DNA of 64,000 nucleotides from Diphasiastrum complanatum (lineage: Eukaryota; Streptophyta; Lycopodiopsida; Lycopodiales; Lycopodiaceae), in assembly GCA_029204225.1 (NCBI GenBank), contig CM055092.1:27634320-27698319 (forward strand). Reading direction: 5' to 3'. Within the stretch, counting starts at the first letter, position 1. Every line of letters starts with the position of its first letter. Of this stretch, positions 11,201 to 23,156 are shown piece after piece. The position numbers and the translations under genes were made by a program. The notes under the pieces are model-generated. The model worked only from the letters and a program-made list of their open reading frames with translations. It did not search any database and was not told the origin of the DNA.

Positions 11201-13084
11201 GGCCCTTAAATGTAGTCTAATAATTGTACCTGTTCCCTCACAATATTGGTCCATAATTATTGGTCATAATTAGCCTTTTCGATTAATCATTAGTGATGAC
11301 CCACGAATATTTATTAATGATTTAATTTTCGAGATTACAAAAGATTTGGAATTTACCGATCACCGTATTATGTGCCTTGATATTGACAACGCCCACGAGG
11401 GCAATTGTTTTGGATTTTGGCCCTATATAAACACAAGCACGATGGTTAAAAAAGTTTTACTTTTAGTATCTGACCAATGCTACTGAGATGAGGTATCGAT
11501 TCAACGTGCCTAACCCAACCAATAAGCTTCCGTTCCACACTCCCGCACGCCCATCTGCTATCGCCCACTTAGAGACTTTTTGTGAAGATTATCAAAATAT
11601 TATCTTCCTATCTCGAGTTTGGGGCCATGTCCATGGTTATTTCCATTGTAATTCATGTTGTACATGCAAGGTATGTGAATTGAGCACATAACCTTCTAGT
11701 ATAGGTCGGATTTGAGTTAGGTAGATTCAATTTTGATGACATGTAGATGTTTAGATAGCATGCAATATCTTTCTGTATGCATGCAAGCCACATGCAATCA
11801 ATGCATGCAACATGCAAAGTAGTTTCTGTGATCTACACATGTCTAGGCAGTTTTATGAGTTGACATGCAGTACATGCAACATCCATGCATGCAGTTATAC
11901 ATGTGGATCTCTGGTAGGTGAATTAGTTCAGTTAAGTGGACTTTACATGCAACTCCGTTGTAGGAATTCGAGTCTCTCTCATGTAGGGAAACCTTGTCAT
12001 GTTTTGCTATATTGTAAATAGTGAGATTTTGGTGTTTTGGACTCATTCTCTCTCTGCCCAAGTTTTCCATCATTGATTTTCTCTCTCTACCCGAGAGCAG
12101 CCTGTTTTTCCCATATTGAACACTTAGAATTATTTCTGACATTCAATTCTCATAGTGAGAAGTTAGATTTTCTCATCAGATGTATGCCATTGTGCTCTTG
12201 CCTTAGCTTTTCTCATCATATCTCTTGCCTTAGATTTTTCAAGCATACTGTTCTTTGATCAATCTTGTGCAATCACAACACCTCAGTAAGATCCTGTAGG
12301 GTGTCTGGTGAAGTTCACACGTGCTAAAAACTTCACACTTTTTGCGTCCGACCTACACTTGTCGTAAAACGGCAGGGGCGTCAGTGGTAGCGGAAGCTTG
12401 AGGATTGAACGCGATGTGTAGGACAGAAATGCAACAGTTAGCAGCATAAATATTTAAGTAGAAGAATTCATACAGAATGCGCAAATGAACGATGTAGTAG
12501 TGAGACAAAAATTGCACTCTGATTAATATCAACAATGAGTACAATAGCTTGAAGTAATAACTTCAGCTTGCTGAGCGTGATAACGCTAGCCACAAAAAAC
12601 TCTGATTAAAAGAGAAATTTAATTAGCACTTACATAGCTTGATTCAGCTAGTATATGTATTTACAAGTGTCGAGAGTAAAATATCTTATGTCTTAACTGC
12701 CATTTACTCCAGTTTTGCATCTGTACAAAGTTGGTAACTGCCCTTAGGATGTTTGTTTCTCCAGCTGTTTAGGGTTGATGATAAGTTGGCGACATAGGTC
12801 TGCCAATGTAGCAAAAATGCGAAAAACCTGAAAAACCCGAAGATGTCCTTTAGAATGAAGGTATGCAACTTTGAAGGTGCCCTTAGACTTAAGGTGTGTA
12901 AATCCCTAAGGCACTTATAGACTGAAGGCAACGAAGAAGGTGAAAAAGACGAAGATGGCTTAAGAATGGTTTCCAAGGCATTCTGGCCAACCTTACACTG
13001 AAGGCAGTGAAGAAGACAAAGGTGCTAGATTTTCATACTTAAGTCACCGATAGTTTTTCCTATCACTTAGACTAATTCTTCTAC
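11201..13084. other. Gene-free spacer upstream of copia element 1
   Basis: No supported gene. The stretch holds a CATGCA-rich cluster (listed separately). Around 12830-13010, words such as AAGAATGGTTTCCAAGGC and GGCATTCTGGCCA also occur at 22.84-22.97 kb, in the LTR of copia element 3. This piece is therefore probably a fragment of a related LTR. No convincing primer-binding site or 5' LTR precedes the gag frame at 13085, so the 5' end of element 1 is undefined. Confidence 0.4.
11757..11955. repeat. Cluster of ATGCA/CATGCA words
   Basis: About ten ATGCA words occur in 200 bp, several as GCATGCA or ACATGCAACATGCA-like repeats, and some overlap as the palindrome TGCATGCA. CATGCA is the RY element bound by plant B3-domain factors, but a simple degenerate repeat explains it equally well. 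Only the clustering is seen directly. Confidence 0.45.
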
Positions 13085-16000
13085 ATGGATTCCCAAGGGA
13101 AAGCCAGTCCCATCATGGACAAGCTTGATGGAGCAAATTACCATCTGTGAAAATTTAAGATAAAAACTGTACTAATGTCTAAAGAATTGTATGACGTTGT
13201 TACAGGTGCAGAAGAGAAACCCAAAGCAGACGACACAACAATCGCCAGATGGAGGTTGAAGGATGGAAAGGCTTTCGCACTGATCATCCTCAACATCACG
13301 AATACTCAGATCGGCCATGTATCCGAGGCTCAAACATCGAAAGAAGTGTGGGACATCTTGAGCACACTATACGAAGTGCGAGATATAGCTTCCAAGCTAC
13401 ATCTTAGGAAGATATTTTACTCCCTCAAGATGGCGAATGGTGATTCTCTACAGAATCACATTAATCAATTCAAGAACCTGCTAAGGCAAATGGACGTTGT
13501 CGGATCCATCATAGATGATCAAGACGCAGTGATGCAACTGCTTACAAGCTTGCCAAGCTCATATGATGGCTGGGTGATGATCATTACGACTCATCCAGAA
13601 TTGTCTCTTTCGAGAGTCATTACTATGTTGGTGCAGGAAGACATGCAAAGTCTCATGTTCCTCAGATGACTCTCATGCCTTATATACCAACAAGAGCACA
13701 ACTAAGCAGAAGAAGAAGAAAGGCCCGAAGCAATCAAATCTAGACCAGAAACTAGCTCAACACAAAGAATAGTCAAATCAACAGACAAAGAAAAAGTTGT
13801 GTTGTAGATACTGCAAGTGAAACAACCACGAAATTCAAGACTGTCGGATACTACAAGCAAAGAACCACAGCAAGGGGCAGTCTAATCAAGCGGCAAATGT
13901 AGCTGCAGAAGCTCCATAGCCTATTCAAGAAGCGGATCATGATGCCTTCATGACCAGCCATCAAGGAGCATCTGGCGATAGTTCTTGGTTCCTGGATTCC
14001 GGAACCGCTCAACACATGACTAGCCTCATTGGCTGTTTTGAGTCCTATACACCTTATAGTACCCAAAAGTATGTTCACCTTGGCGATAATAGCACACAAG
14101 CTACTAAAGGTGAAGGCACTATAAGATTAAACTTTGCAAATGATCAGTCTAAGCTACTCTCTAAAGTCCTGTATGTACCAAATTTATCTACAAATCTGCT
14201 CTCTGTAAGCAGGATCACAGATCTAGGACATAGAGTGATCAATGTAAAGTAGTTGATAGGACAGGCAAGATCGTAGCACTCGAAAAGAGACATGGATACT
14301 TGTGTAAATTAAGTCATTGTTTTTCTGCCTCTAGTCGGGATCTCAGTACTTCTATTCATGCAAATAAAGTTTTACTTTGACATTATAGACTTGGTCATTT
14401 GAATCATGCTACTGTACAACAAATGTCTAGACAACCTATTGTTCTTGATCTCGACTATCCTTGCTAAAAAGTCGAGTTACTATCTGTCAAGACTGTCTAG
14501 TTGGTAAACAGACTAGGAAACCATTTAGATCAAGCCATCAACATACTGCTAGAGGATTGCTAGACGTTGTACATTCAGACATTTGTGGCCCGATGAAAAA
14601 TCCTTTGCTGAAGGATGCCAAGTATTTTATAACCTTTATTGATGAATTTTCCAAAAGGACTATGGTGTATTTTATAAAGAAAAAATCAGATGCCTTCAGC
14701 TGCTTCAGAATCTTCAAGGAGCGTGCAGTAAAGGAGACTGGACAGACGATTAAGGCTCTAAGGTCAGACAACGGTGGAGAATATATCTCTATCAAGTTTA
14801 AGGAGTACTGCCCAAGCCAAGGCATTGAGTAGCAATTCATCTCTCCTTACAGTCCACAGTCTAATGGCTTAGCCAAGAGGAAGAACCGTACTCTGGTTGA
14901 ATTCGCCAAATGTATGCTAGCGCATGCATCATTGCCTAAAAGATTCTGGGCTGAAGCTGTCTCCACTACAGCTTACGTCTAGAACAGATGTTCGACTAAG
15001 GCCCTCTCAGGCAAGACACCCCACGAGGTGTGGACAGGCTCTAAGCCTTCTTTGAAGAACCTAAGAGTGTTTGGGTGCATTGCCTACGCGTAGATCCCAA
15101 AAGACACAAGGAAGAAATTGGACTTCCAAGGTCTCAAGACCATCCTGATCGGATATACTTCATCTGACAATACTTACAAGCTGTATGATCCTGATACCCA
15201 ACAAATCTTGTATAGCCGAGATACAGTCTTTGTCAAGGATCAGTTCGTCGACCTCAAAGACAAGGATATTGCTCCAGGAGAACCTTAATCACTTGCCATT
15301 GACACGACAATCTGAGCTTCTGGCTCAAGCGTGTCTATCGTCGACCCACTTCATGATAGCGAATCAGATGAAGATGTTGCTGCTAACCAGTAACAAGTCC
15401 AAGGAGCGGTTCATCAGTCGAATACCTCCAAAAGATCAAGCCGAGTGCACACACAGCCCAGAAGATATACTCTTGAGTCTGCCTATCTCTTGATACAGGA
15501 ACCAACTACAGTCGAAGAGGCACTCAGCCAACCAGACTCTGATCTCTGGAGAGAAGCTATGGACAGAGAGTATTCCTCTCTGATCAAGAACCAGACATGG
15601 TCATCACTCGAAGCTCCTATTGGCTGCAATATCATTGATTGCAAATGGATCTTTAAGATCAAATACAATCCCAACGGAACAGTTGATTGAAGGAAGGCAA
15701 GACTGGTAGTACGAGAATTCACTCAGATCTCCAATGTCGACTTCAACGAGACTTTCAGTCTAGTAGTCAAACATTTGTCGATCTGAATGCTCTTGTCTTA
15801 TGTTGCAATTGCCGACCTCGAAGTACATCAACTTGAAGTACAAACAACCTATTTGAATGGAGTTATACAAGAAGATATCTACATGATCCAGCTCGAAGGA
15901 TACGTTCTGGAAGGTATGAAGAATTATGTTTGTAAACTCCACAAAGCACTGTATGGCTTGAAACAGTTTATCAAAGCTTGATTTCAGAGGATCAAAACAT

Positions 16001-17090
16001 TCCTCATTGAACAAGGATTCAAACCAAGCATTGCTGATTGCAACATCAATTCCAAGTCAGTGCAACAATCCCTCATTATCATCACCTTATACGTGGATGA
16101 TACGTTGCTCTTCAGCAACAATACCAATATGGTCAAGGATTCGAAGCAGATGCTATTTTCAGAGTTTGACATGACCGATCTAGGCGAAGCTCACTTCTGT
16201 CTGGGCATTCAAATCCATAGAGACAGAGCAAAACAACTGATTTACATCACTCAATAAAGGTATCTTCACAATGTTCTTAATAGATACAATTTAATGAATG
16301 GTAAATTAGCTCACTCACTAATGGATCCAGAGGCTTGTATCTGTCAAAGGACCAATGTCCCCAGACTAAGCAAGAAGAAGAGCAGATGAAAGAGTATCCG
16401 TATCGGTCAATACTTGGATCTCTCATGTACACAATGGTCTGTACAAGACCAGATATCTCGTTTGCAGTAAGCTTACTCATCCAGTATATGGCTAATCCTG
16501 GCATTACCCATTGGAAGGCTCTCATAAGAGTCATGAGATATATTCGAACTACCATGGACCAGTGCATCTGCTATGGATATGTCAACAACGACAGTCTTCA
16601 TCAGCTCAGTGGTTATTCTGATGCAAGCTGGGGAGGAGATGTAGACAATCGTAAATCCACATCTGGATTTACATTCTTCTTCAAAGACAGTCCTATCTCA
16701 TGGAACAGTCGTAAGCAAACCTCTATCGCACTTTCTTCTACAGAAGCAGAATACATTGCTGCTTCTCAATCTATTAAGTAAGCATTTTGGTTGAGAAATT
16801 TACTGTTAGATGTTAATTTGTATTAGTACAGCCCTACAATTCTATTTTGTGAATATCAGAGTGCTATTGCCTTATCGGCCAATCCTAGATTTCACTCTAG
16901 GAGTAAGCACATTGAAATTAGATATCACTCTATCAGAGACAAGGTTCTCAACAAAGATGTGAACTTAACGTACTGCAGAACGCAGGACATGGGTGCAGAT
17001 ATTTCCACAAAAGCGCTCAGTGTTAATGCACACAACAAATTTTTTGCATTACTTAGTCTAAAGATCAAGGCATTCACGGATCCAGATTAA
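13085..17090 (+). mobile_element. Ty1/copia retrotransposon 1, gag-pol with many stops
   Basis: The order is that of copia: gag from ATG 13085, a CX2CX4HX4C knuckle near 13803-13843 with a stop inside, protease WFLDSGTAQHMT (about 13985), the pre-integrase block RLGHLNHA (about 14389), integrase (HSDICGP, RSDNGGEY, SPQSNGLAKRKNRTL), reverse transcriptase (YVDDTLLF near 16090), and RNase H (YSDASWGG, STEAEY, ending about 17090). Integrase has Lys where the third catalytic residue Glu of NGVAER is expected, a G-to-A change. About a dozen in-frame stops occur, nearly all explained by C-to-T or G-to-A (for example AYA-stop-IPKD, KA-stop-FQR, TQ-stop-RYL). The polypurine tract AAGGGGGGG ends at 17097, directly before the 3' LTR. 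Same family as the antisense element at 22.8-24.7 kb. Confidence 0.9.
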
Positions 17091-17097
17091 GGGGGGG

Positions 17098-18140
17098 TGT
17101 TGGATTTATTTCCTCTACTCTCCTAAATCCCATTTTAATCTGCCTCCATTCATGCTGTATTTTTACTCACGTTGTCGCAGAGTCTGCATATTTACATGCA
17201 AATTCTCACAGGTGAAGAAAAGATGAAAGAATTGTGACACTGTGTTTTTACACGTGTTTCTGTGATAGGCAAGAAAGATGACACTGTCTTACAAAATACC
17301 GAAGCTGCCCCAGAAAGCAAAAGCACCCTGTAAATCTAATCCTAAGGCAATTTCGTAAGAGTGACTCATTTTTCGCATCTTCACCAACATTCACTTCAGC
17401 AAAGGCTGACGTCGCACCCTTTTCATGCTCACCCCATAAAGCTGTGTTAACAGACTGGACAACGATTGCAGCCACCCACGATCTCCTACAGACAACATAT
17501 CCACTCTGTACTTTCTTCATCTACACACCTGTAACAATATGTATATATACTGAATACCATTTGCGTATTCAGAGTGATTGATCAGAGATCATTGATTAAG
17601 AGATTGAAGATCAAGTGTGTGTAAATTTAGCATCAGAAGCTTATCAGAGATAGATGAAGTAGATGCCTTGTGCATTGATTCTCTATTGTCAGTAATAAGG
17701 TTTCATTCCTTTACAGATTGAATAAGCTTTGTAGAGCATGCGGTTTCGTCCGCTATTGTCTTGTGCTCTACTGCATTATTGACATGTATATTTGATATAC
17801 TTAATCTAATAACAACTCTTTGTTCTGCGTTCAAATCTGTGTTAGTATTGCTATGCTTGTTTTCATTCTATTTGACTTTTCTAATTGCTCAATCTAGTAA
17901 TCTATTTTGACGACTAAGTTTTAGTCGTCTTCGTGAATCATTCACGATTGATTATCAATCGAGTTAAGTCTCTCTCTTCGCAAATCATTCGCGACAAATA
18001 ATTTGTCTAGCTATTCGCAAAAGGTTACTCTTCTGGTGTTCAATTAGCTTTTGTCTACGTAATCAGAACGGCTGTGATTTCTATCACTAATGTCTTGTTC
18101 GTATCTGATAGGCGTAGTCATGCTTAGGGAAAGAGTTTTA
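17098..18140 (+). repeat. Probable 3' LTR of copia element 1
   Basis: It begins TGTTGGATTT immediately after the G-rich polypurine tract, as an LTR should. A TATATATAC box lies at about 17542. Repeated TTCGCAAATCATTCGC-like words occur around 17930-18010. The right edge is not defined because no matching 5' LTR is in the window; the sequence could run to about 18260, where element 2 begins. The end given is therefore a minimum estimate. Confidence 0.45.
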
Positions 18141-18822
18141 TAGCTCATTCTACTGCGCATGAACACTTCTTGTTCGAGTTTCGCTTCTCGTTCGTGTTCC
18201 TCTTTCTTTTCAAGCTATTTTTCATTTCTCACACACGACACACCTTCTTTCTCCCTACAACCCTTTCTAATTGGCTAGAATTCTAATCTTAGCCATTCAG
18301 ACTAAACTAATTCCAATCTAATGGTTCAATAAGAAGAGGACCAAACTCACATGATTCATGTGAGATTCCCTCAACTTAGAACCATGTAACTTGACTTTGG
18401 AGTTTTTTATTTTTTATTCTATTTATGCCCCAAGTCTTTTATTCAACTTCTACCTAGCCATTTTGTGTGCTCGTTGGGTTGGGCTTACACACGCACAGGA
18501 CGCCAGTGCCCTCACACTTATTATTTTAACTGTACAATGTACTGTGGCGGGGCCCACTAGGTAAGGCTAGGACAACAATATTTTAAGTGGTGGGACCCAC
18601 TTGTTTATTATTGTGCAGGTTATACCCACAACATTGTCCACGGCCCAAAGTAGTGCCAGTCTCTCGGCACTAGGTTGCAACTGTGGTGGAGGGGCACTAT
18701 TTCGGGTCTTTTATTGCTGGGACATGGATGCTTCGGGAAAAACATGGATAGAATTTTCTTACGTGAAACCTGAGGCTTTATTGGATGATGGCGATAAGCA
18801 AGAACTTGGACTTGCCAGATTT

Positions 18823-20345
18823 TCAATAATACCCATAAGGGTCTGGTGACCATTCCGAGTAACCTTGTCCATTGACAATTGGGTAGTTGATGCATTCCAT
18901 AAGATGATCCCAAGATAGATCTTGCTGATATAATGGATTCTCATAGAAAGGCGAAACTGGTCCCAATGTCCTAGACTCCTTCAAATTGTAAGGTGGATAT
19001 GACGTGCTTGCTTGACTCTTTTGTCTGTCTAGGTATTCATGGTATGCCATAACCTGACGACTTTCCTCAGCATTCAATATCATAGATTGAGGGCAAGGCT
19101 TTGTCATTGTAGGCACTGGTGCTTGCTGTACTGGAGGCCTATTTGGGCTTGGATTCCCTGAATCTGGCCTTTGAAGAATGGACATACCCCGAATTGGCGT
19201 TGATTTGGGGGTCTATTGAATTGTGGAACAATTAGACTTTGGCTGAATCTTGCTCGTTGAGAGGCAATCATCAACTTTAGTCTTTCCTTGATCATTGCAC
19301 TTCCTAGTTGAAGGCTGCGTGGTGACTGCGCTTTTCTTTAGATCTTGTGCTGAATTGTCTTCTCGTCATTCTGTTGACACAGGTTCCCTGAGAGATTCAT
19401 CACTAGGAAATCTTTGTAATGATTGCGCTAAGAGCCTTGATAGAACCTGCCGGAATTCCTCGGTTGTCAATTTTTCGACTTCCTCAGCTATCACTAGCTT
19501 GATGGATTCTACCAGCTCTTGCTTCAGTGATGTTGTTGTTGGTTTGCTCATGGGTGTATCTGTGTGCCTTGGGACTTTTGTCAAATTTCCTTCTTCCTCA
19601 CTCGTTTCATAACCAGGTGGCACTAGGATTTTTCGTTTGTAGTGTATTATTTCTGTAGGTGGATGGTCAACACAGGTGCATATCGATCTACATAAGCCAA
19701 ATGCCTCCTAGCTATTTGTGAATTTCTCATTTGGCAATCTCGGCATGGATGATTAACTCTGCATTGTGCACAACAAGGTTCGAATGTTGATGGATTCCCT
19801 CGATGTGGATATTCTGCTCGACGATGTTTTCTTCCGCATCCATAGCATCTTACCGAGTGCAATATACCATTGCCTCTAAGTTGATAGGCATACATTGGTA
19901 ATAGATTCCCCTTAATATCTTTCACAAAATAAACTGGTAGACTATTTTGGTCTTCCATGGAGTTCGGAGACATGCAAGATGATATGGCCAATACTTCTAC
20001 CTTTCCATTGGTTGTCGAAGAAACTCGTGATTTAGATGGATCACTTTGACATTCATCCTTCGGATGAGCTCCTTGTCGGCTTGATTCTGCTTCTGACCGT
20101 TGAATCTTTGAATCTGACCGTATAACTTGTTGCTCTGCATTTTGTCCTTGTGAAAAACATGGATTCTTGATTGGACACCTTGTACTTAGATGATCTCCAA
20201 AGCAGAAGGTACATTCGTCCTTCTCAAAAAACTTAATTGAGTGAGCATAAGCTTGTTGATAGCTTAAAGTGCAAGGTTTTTGGTCTTCTGCTGCACTTGA
20301 TTTGTTTGACTCTGCTCCACTTAGTTGCCTTTCACAGGTTTCCAT
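18823..20345 (-). pseudogene. Gag-like protein with zinc knuckles, of element 2
   Basis: Minus-strand open blocks 20345-19647 (232 aa), 19623-19366 and 19185-18823 follow each other, joined by stops or shifts. The first block has a CX2CX3HX4C knuckle (CTFCFGDHLSTRC) near residue 43, and a second Cys-rich group near residues 168-208 (RCYGCGRKHRR, CCAQCRVNHPCRDC). The second block is a Glu/Leu-rich helix-prone segment. The third is Pro/Tyr-rich (PSPNRPPVQQAP, WSPDPYGYY). Knuckles plus disordered tails fit a retroelement nucleocapsid protein. No protease, polymerase or integrase motif follows. Assignment as Gag rests on the knuckles and the flanking repeats; another nucleic-acid-binding protein is possible. 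Confidence 0.45.
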
Positions 20346-20945
20346 TCTTGTTTGATCATCGCTTGTTGAAGACTCTATTTCCTCTGATTCTCCATCTGAT
20401 GATTCAGCAATTTGATGGATCCGATTGGTGTAGTCTCTAATTGTTTAATCAAAGAACTTCTACAACTTAGACAATTTTGCAAGGATGGTCTCCATAGCTC
20501 AGCATTATAGTGTTGCAAAAGGTAGTTGGGTTATGGATTGCTTCTACGATAGTGCAATGATAATGTTGTTCCAATTTTTTTTTTTTGTTTGAATGAGAAG
20601 AAGAAGGAGAAGAAGAAGAAGAAGAAGAAGAAGAAGAGAAAAGAGTCGGTAAATGATGAATCAATATGGATGGGAACAGAACAGAAATGGATTTACAAAT
20701 GAGCATGATAAAAGTTATACTGTCAAGAGAAGATAGAGATGAAAAGAGAGTGATGGATGGATGGTGGCTGATTTTGGAGGTCACTCGCCAAAGAGGCTTG
20801 GGCTACAATTATTTTTGAATTTTTTTTATGGTCTTATTTACTTATTTTTGGAGTTTTTTTTATGGTCTTTTTTTCTTTCTTTTTTTCTACAGTTTTTTTT
20901 TTCTTACGGTTTTTTTTTTTTTTTCACTTTTTTTTTGTTTTGTTT

Positions 20946-21450
20946 TGGGAATAGAACTGTCAAAGTCATGGGAGGACACTATCTAAAAGATAGAGAAGGC
21001 TCACCACGCTGAGGTTTTTCTTCCAATTTTTAGTGTTTATTATTTTTTTAAGGGAATAGAACCATCGCAGTCGTGGGAGGAGGCTCTCTGAAAGATAGAG
21101 TCACTCACCAGCTAGAGTTAGGTTCTTTTCCAATTTTTTTTTTCTTTTAAGGAAATAGAACCGTCGCAGTCGTGGGAGGAGGCTATCTAAAAGATAGAGT
21201 CACTCACCAGCAAAGCTTAGGTTCTTAACCAATTTTTGGTTTTAAAGGAAATAGAACCGTCGCAGTCGTGGGAGGAGGCTATCTGAAAGATAGAGTCGCT
21301 TACCAGCGAGGCTTAGGTTCTTTTCCAATTTTTTAGCTTTTAGAGGGAAAAGAACCGTCGCAGTCGTGGGAGGAGGCTACCTGAAAGATAGTAGTATCTG
21401 AAAAGATAGAGTCGCTCACCAGCGAGGCTTAGGTTCTTTTCCAATTTTTT
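20946..21450. repeat. Five-copy tandem array, about 95-105 bp per unit, with internal hairpins
   Basis: Units start at about 20946, 21050, 21146, 21246 and 21341. Each has GAACCGTCGCAGTCGTGGGA, then CTATCTGAAAGATAG (a 5-bp-arm hairpin), GAGTCGCTCACCAGCGAGG and GGTTCTTTTCCAATTTT. The end of one unit (GGTTCTTTTCC) and the start of the next (GGAAAAGAACC or GGAAATAGAACC) are reverse complements, so a second hairpin forms at each junction. The first unit is the most diverged and the last carries an extra partial duplication of the CTATCTGAAAGATAG block. In element 2 the array sits between the LTR and gag, the position of a leader. Confidence 0.75.
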
Positions 21451-21573
21451 TAGTTTTTATTTTTTATTTTTCGTACAAGCAAAAAAAAAGACATAATCTA
21501 AAAAAAATGGCAAAACTAACAAGAAATATCACCAATCTAACCCCAAAAATTCTGATTTTTTTGTGTCAAAAAG

Positions 21574-22220
<647 letters not shown>

Positions 22221-22786
22221 GTTAGGAAAGGCTTGGGAGGCCCGAGCACCTTCCCCAAACTATTCGGTCCCAACCAAGGAAAGAGAGAGAGATAGCTAGA
22301 GATGGAGTTAGAAATAGAAAGAGCTAGAGCTTTATTAAGAATAGAGATGATGGTTTACAATGAAAAATGGACTCCTTATATAATTGAGAGGGGAGCCCAT
22401 CTTGGCTCTCATTGGCCCTTTCTAACTGGCTAGAATTCTAATCTTAGCCATTCAAACTAAACTAATTGCAATCTAATGGTTCAATAAGAAGAGGACCAAA
22501 CTCAGATGATTCATGTGAGATTCCCGCAACTTAGAACCATGTAACTTGACTTTAGAGTTTTTTTATTATTTATTCTATTTAGGCCCCAAGTCTTTTATTC
22601 AAATTCTACCTAGCCATTTTGTGTGCTCATTGGGTTGGGCTTACACACGCAGGACGACAGTGCCTCACACTCATTATTTTAACTGTACAATGTATTGTGG
22701 CGAGGCCCACTAGGCAAGGCTAGGCCAACAATATTTTAAGTGGTGGGACCCACTTGTTTATTATTGTGCAGAAAATACCCACAACA

Positions 22787-23156
22787 GTCGTTTTTTTTGC
22801 GAGTGCAAAAAGGCGAAGGAGGCAGAAAAAGCGAAGGTGCCTTAAGAATGGTTTCTAAGGCATTCTGGCCCCTTGGCCACTGTGTCGCTTTTTCGCAAAG
22901 GTGTGAAAAAAGACGAAAAGGAGAAGGTGCCTTAAAATGATTTCTAAAGCATTCTGGCCACTTAGCCATTGTGTCGCATTTTTCACGAAGTTGCGAAAAA
23001 GGTGAAAAAGCAGAAGGTGTCTTAAAAACGTTTAAGGCACAAGAAATCTCAAAGAAAAAAAAATGTGAAGGCCCGAAAACATGTAGTCGGCCTTTGGATT
23101 TCAGGATGCTCATTACTTGAACGATTTGTTTAAGGTTGAGCATAAGAAATCTAACA
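22787..23156 (-). repeat. 3' LTR fragment of copia element 3
   Basis: On the minus strand it begins TGTTAGATTTCTTATGC directly after the polypurine tract TTAAGGGGGAG. It contains the word GGCATTCTGGCCA-CTTGGCCA twice (about 22860 and 22960), an internal duplication of roughly 95 bp. The left end abuts element 2 at 22786, so the LTR is truncated or interrupted there. Confidence 0.6.

Noticed and set aside
12360-12420. GTGGTAGCGGAAGC as a primer-binding site for copia element 1
   Set aside because: It matches the initiator-tRNA site poorly and the upstream sequence does not match the 3' LTR.
20946-21450. CRISPR-like array
   Set aside because: Units are about 100 bp, spacers are not unique, and the context is a plant retroelement.
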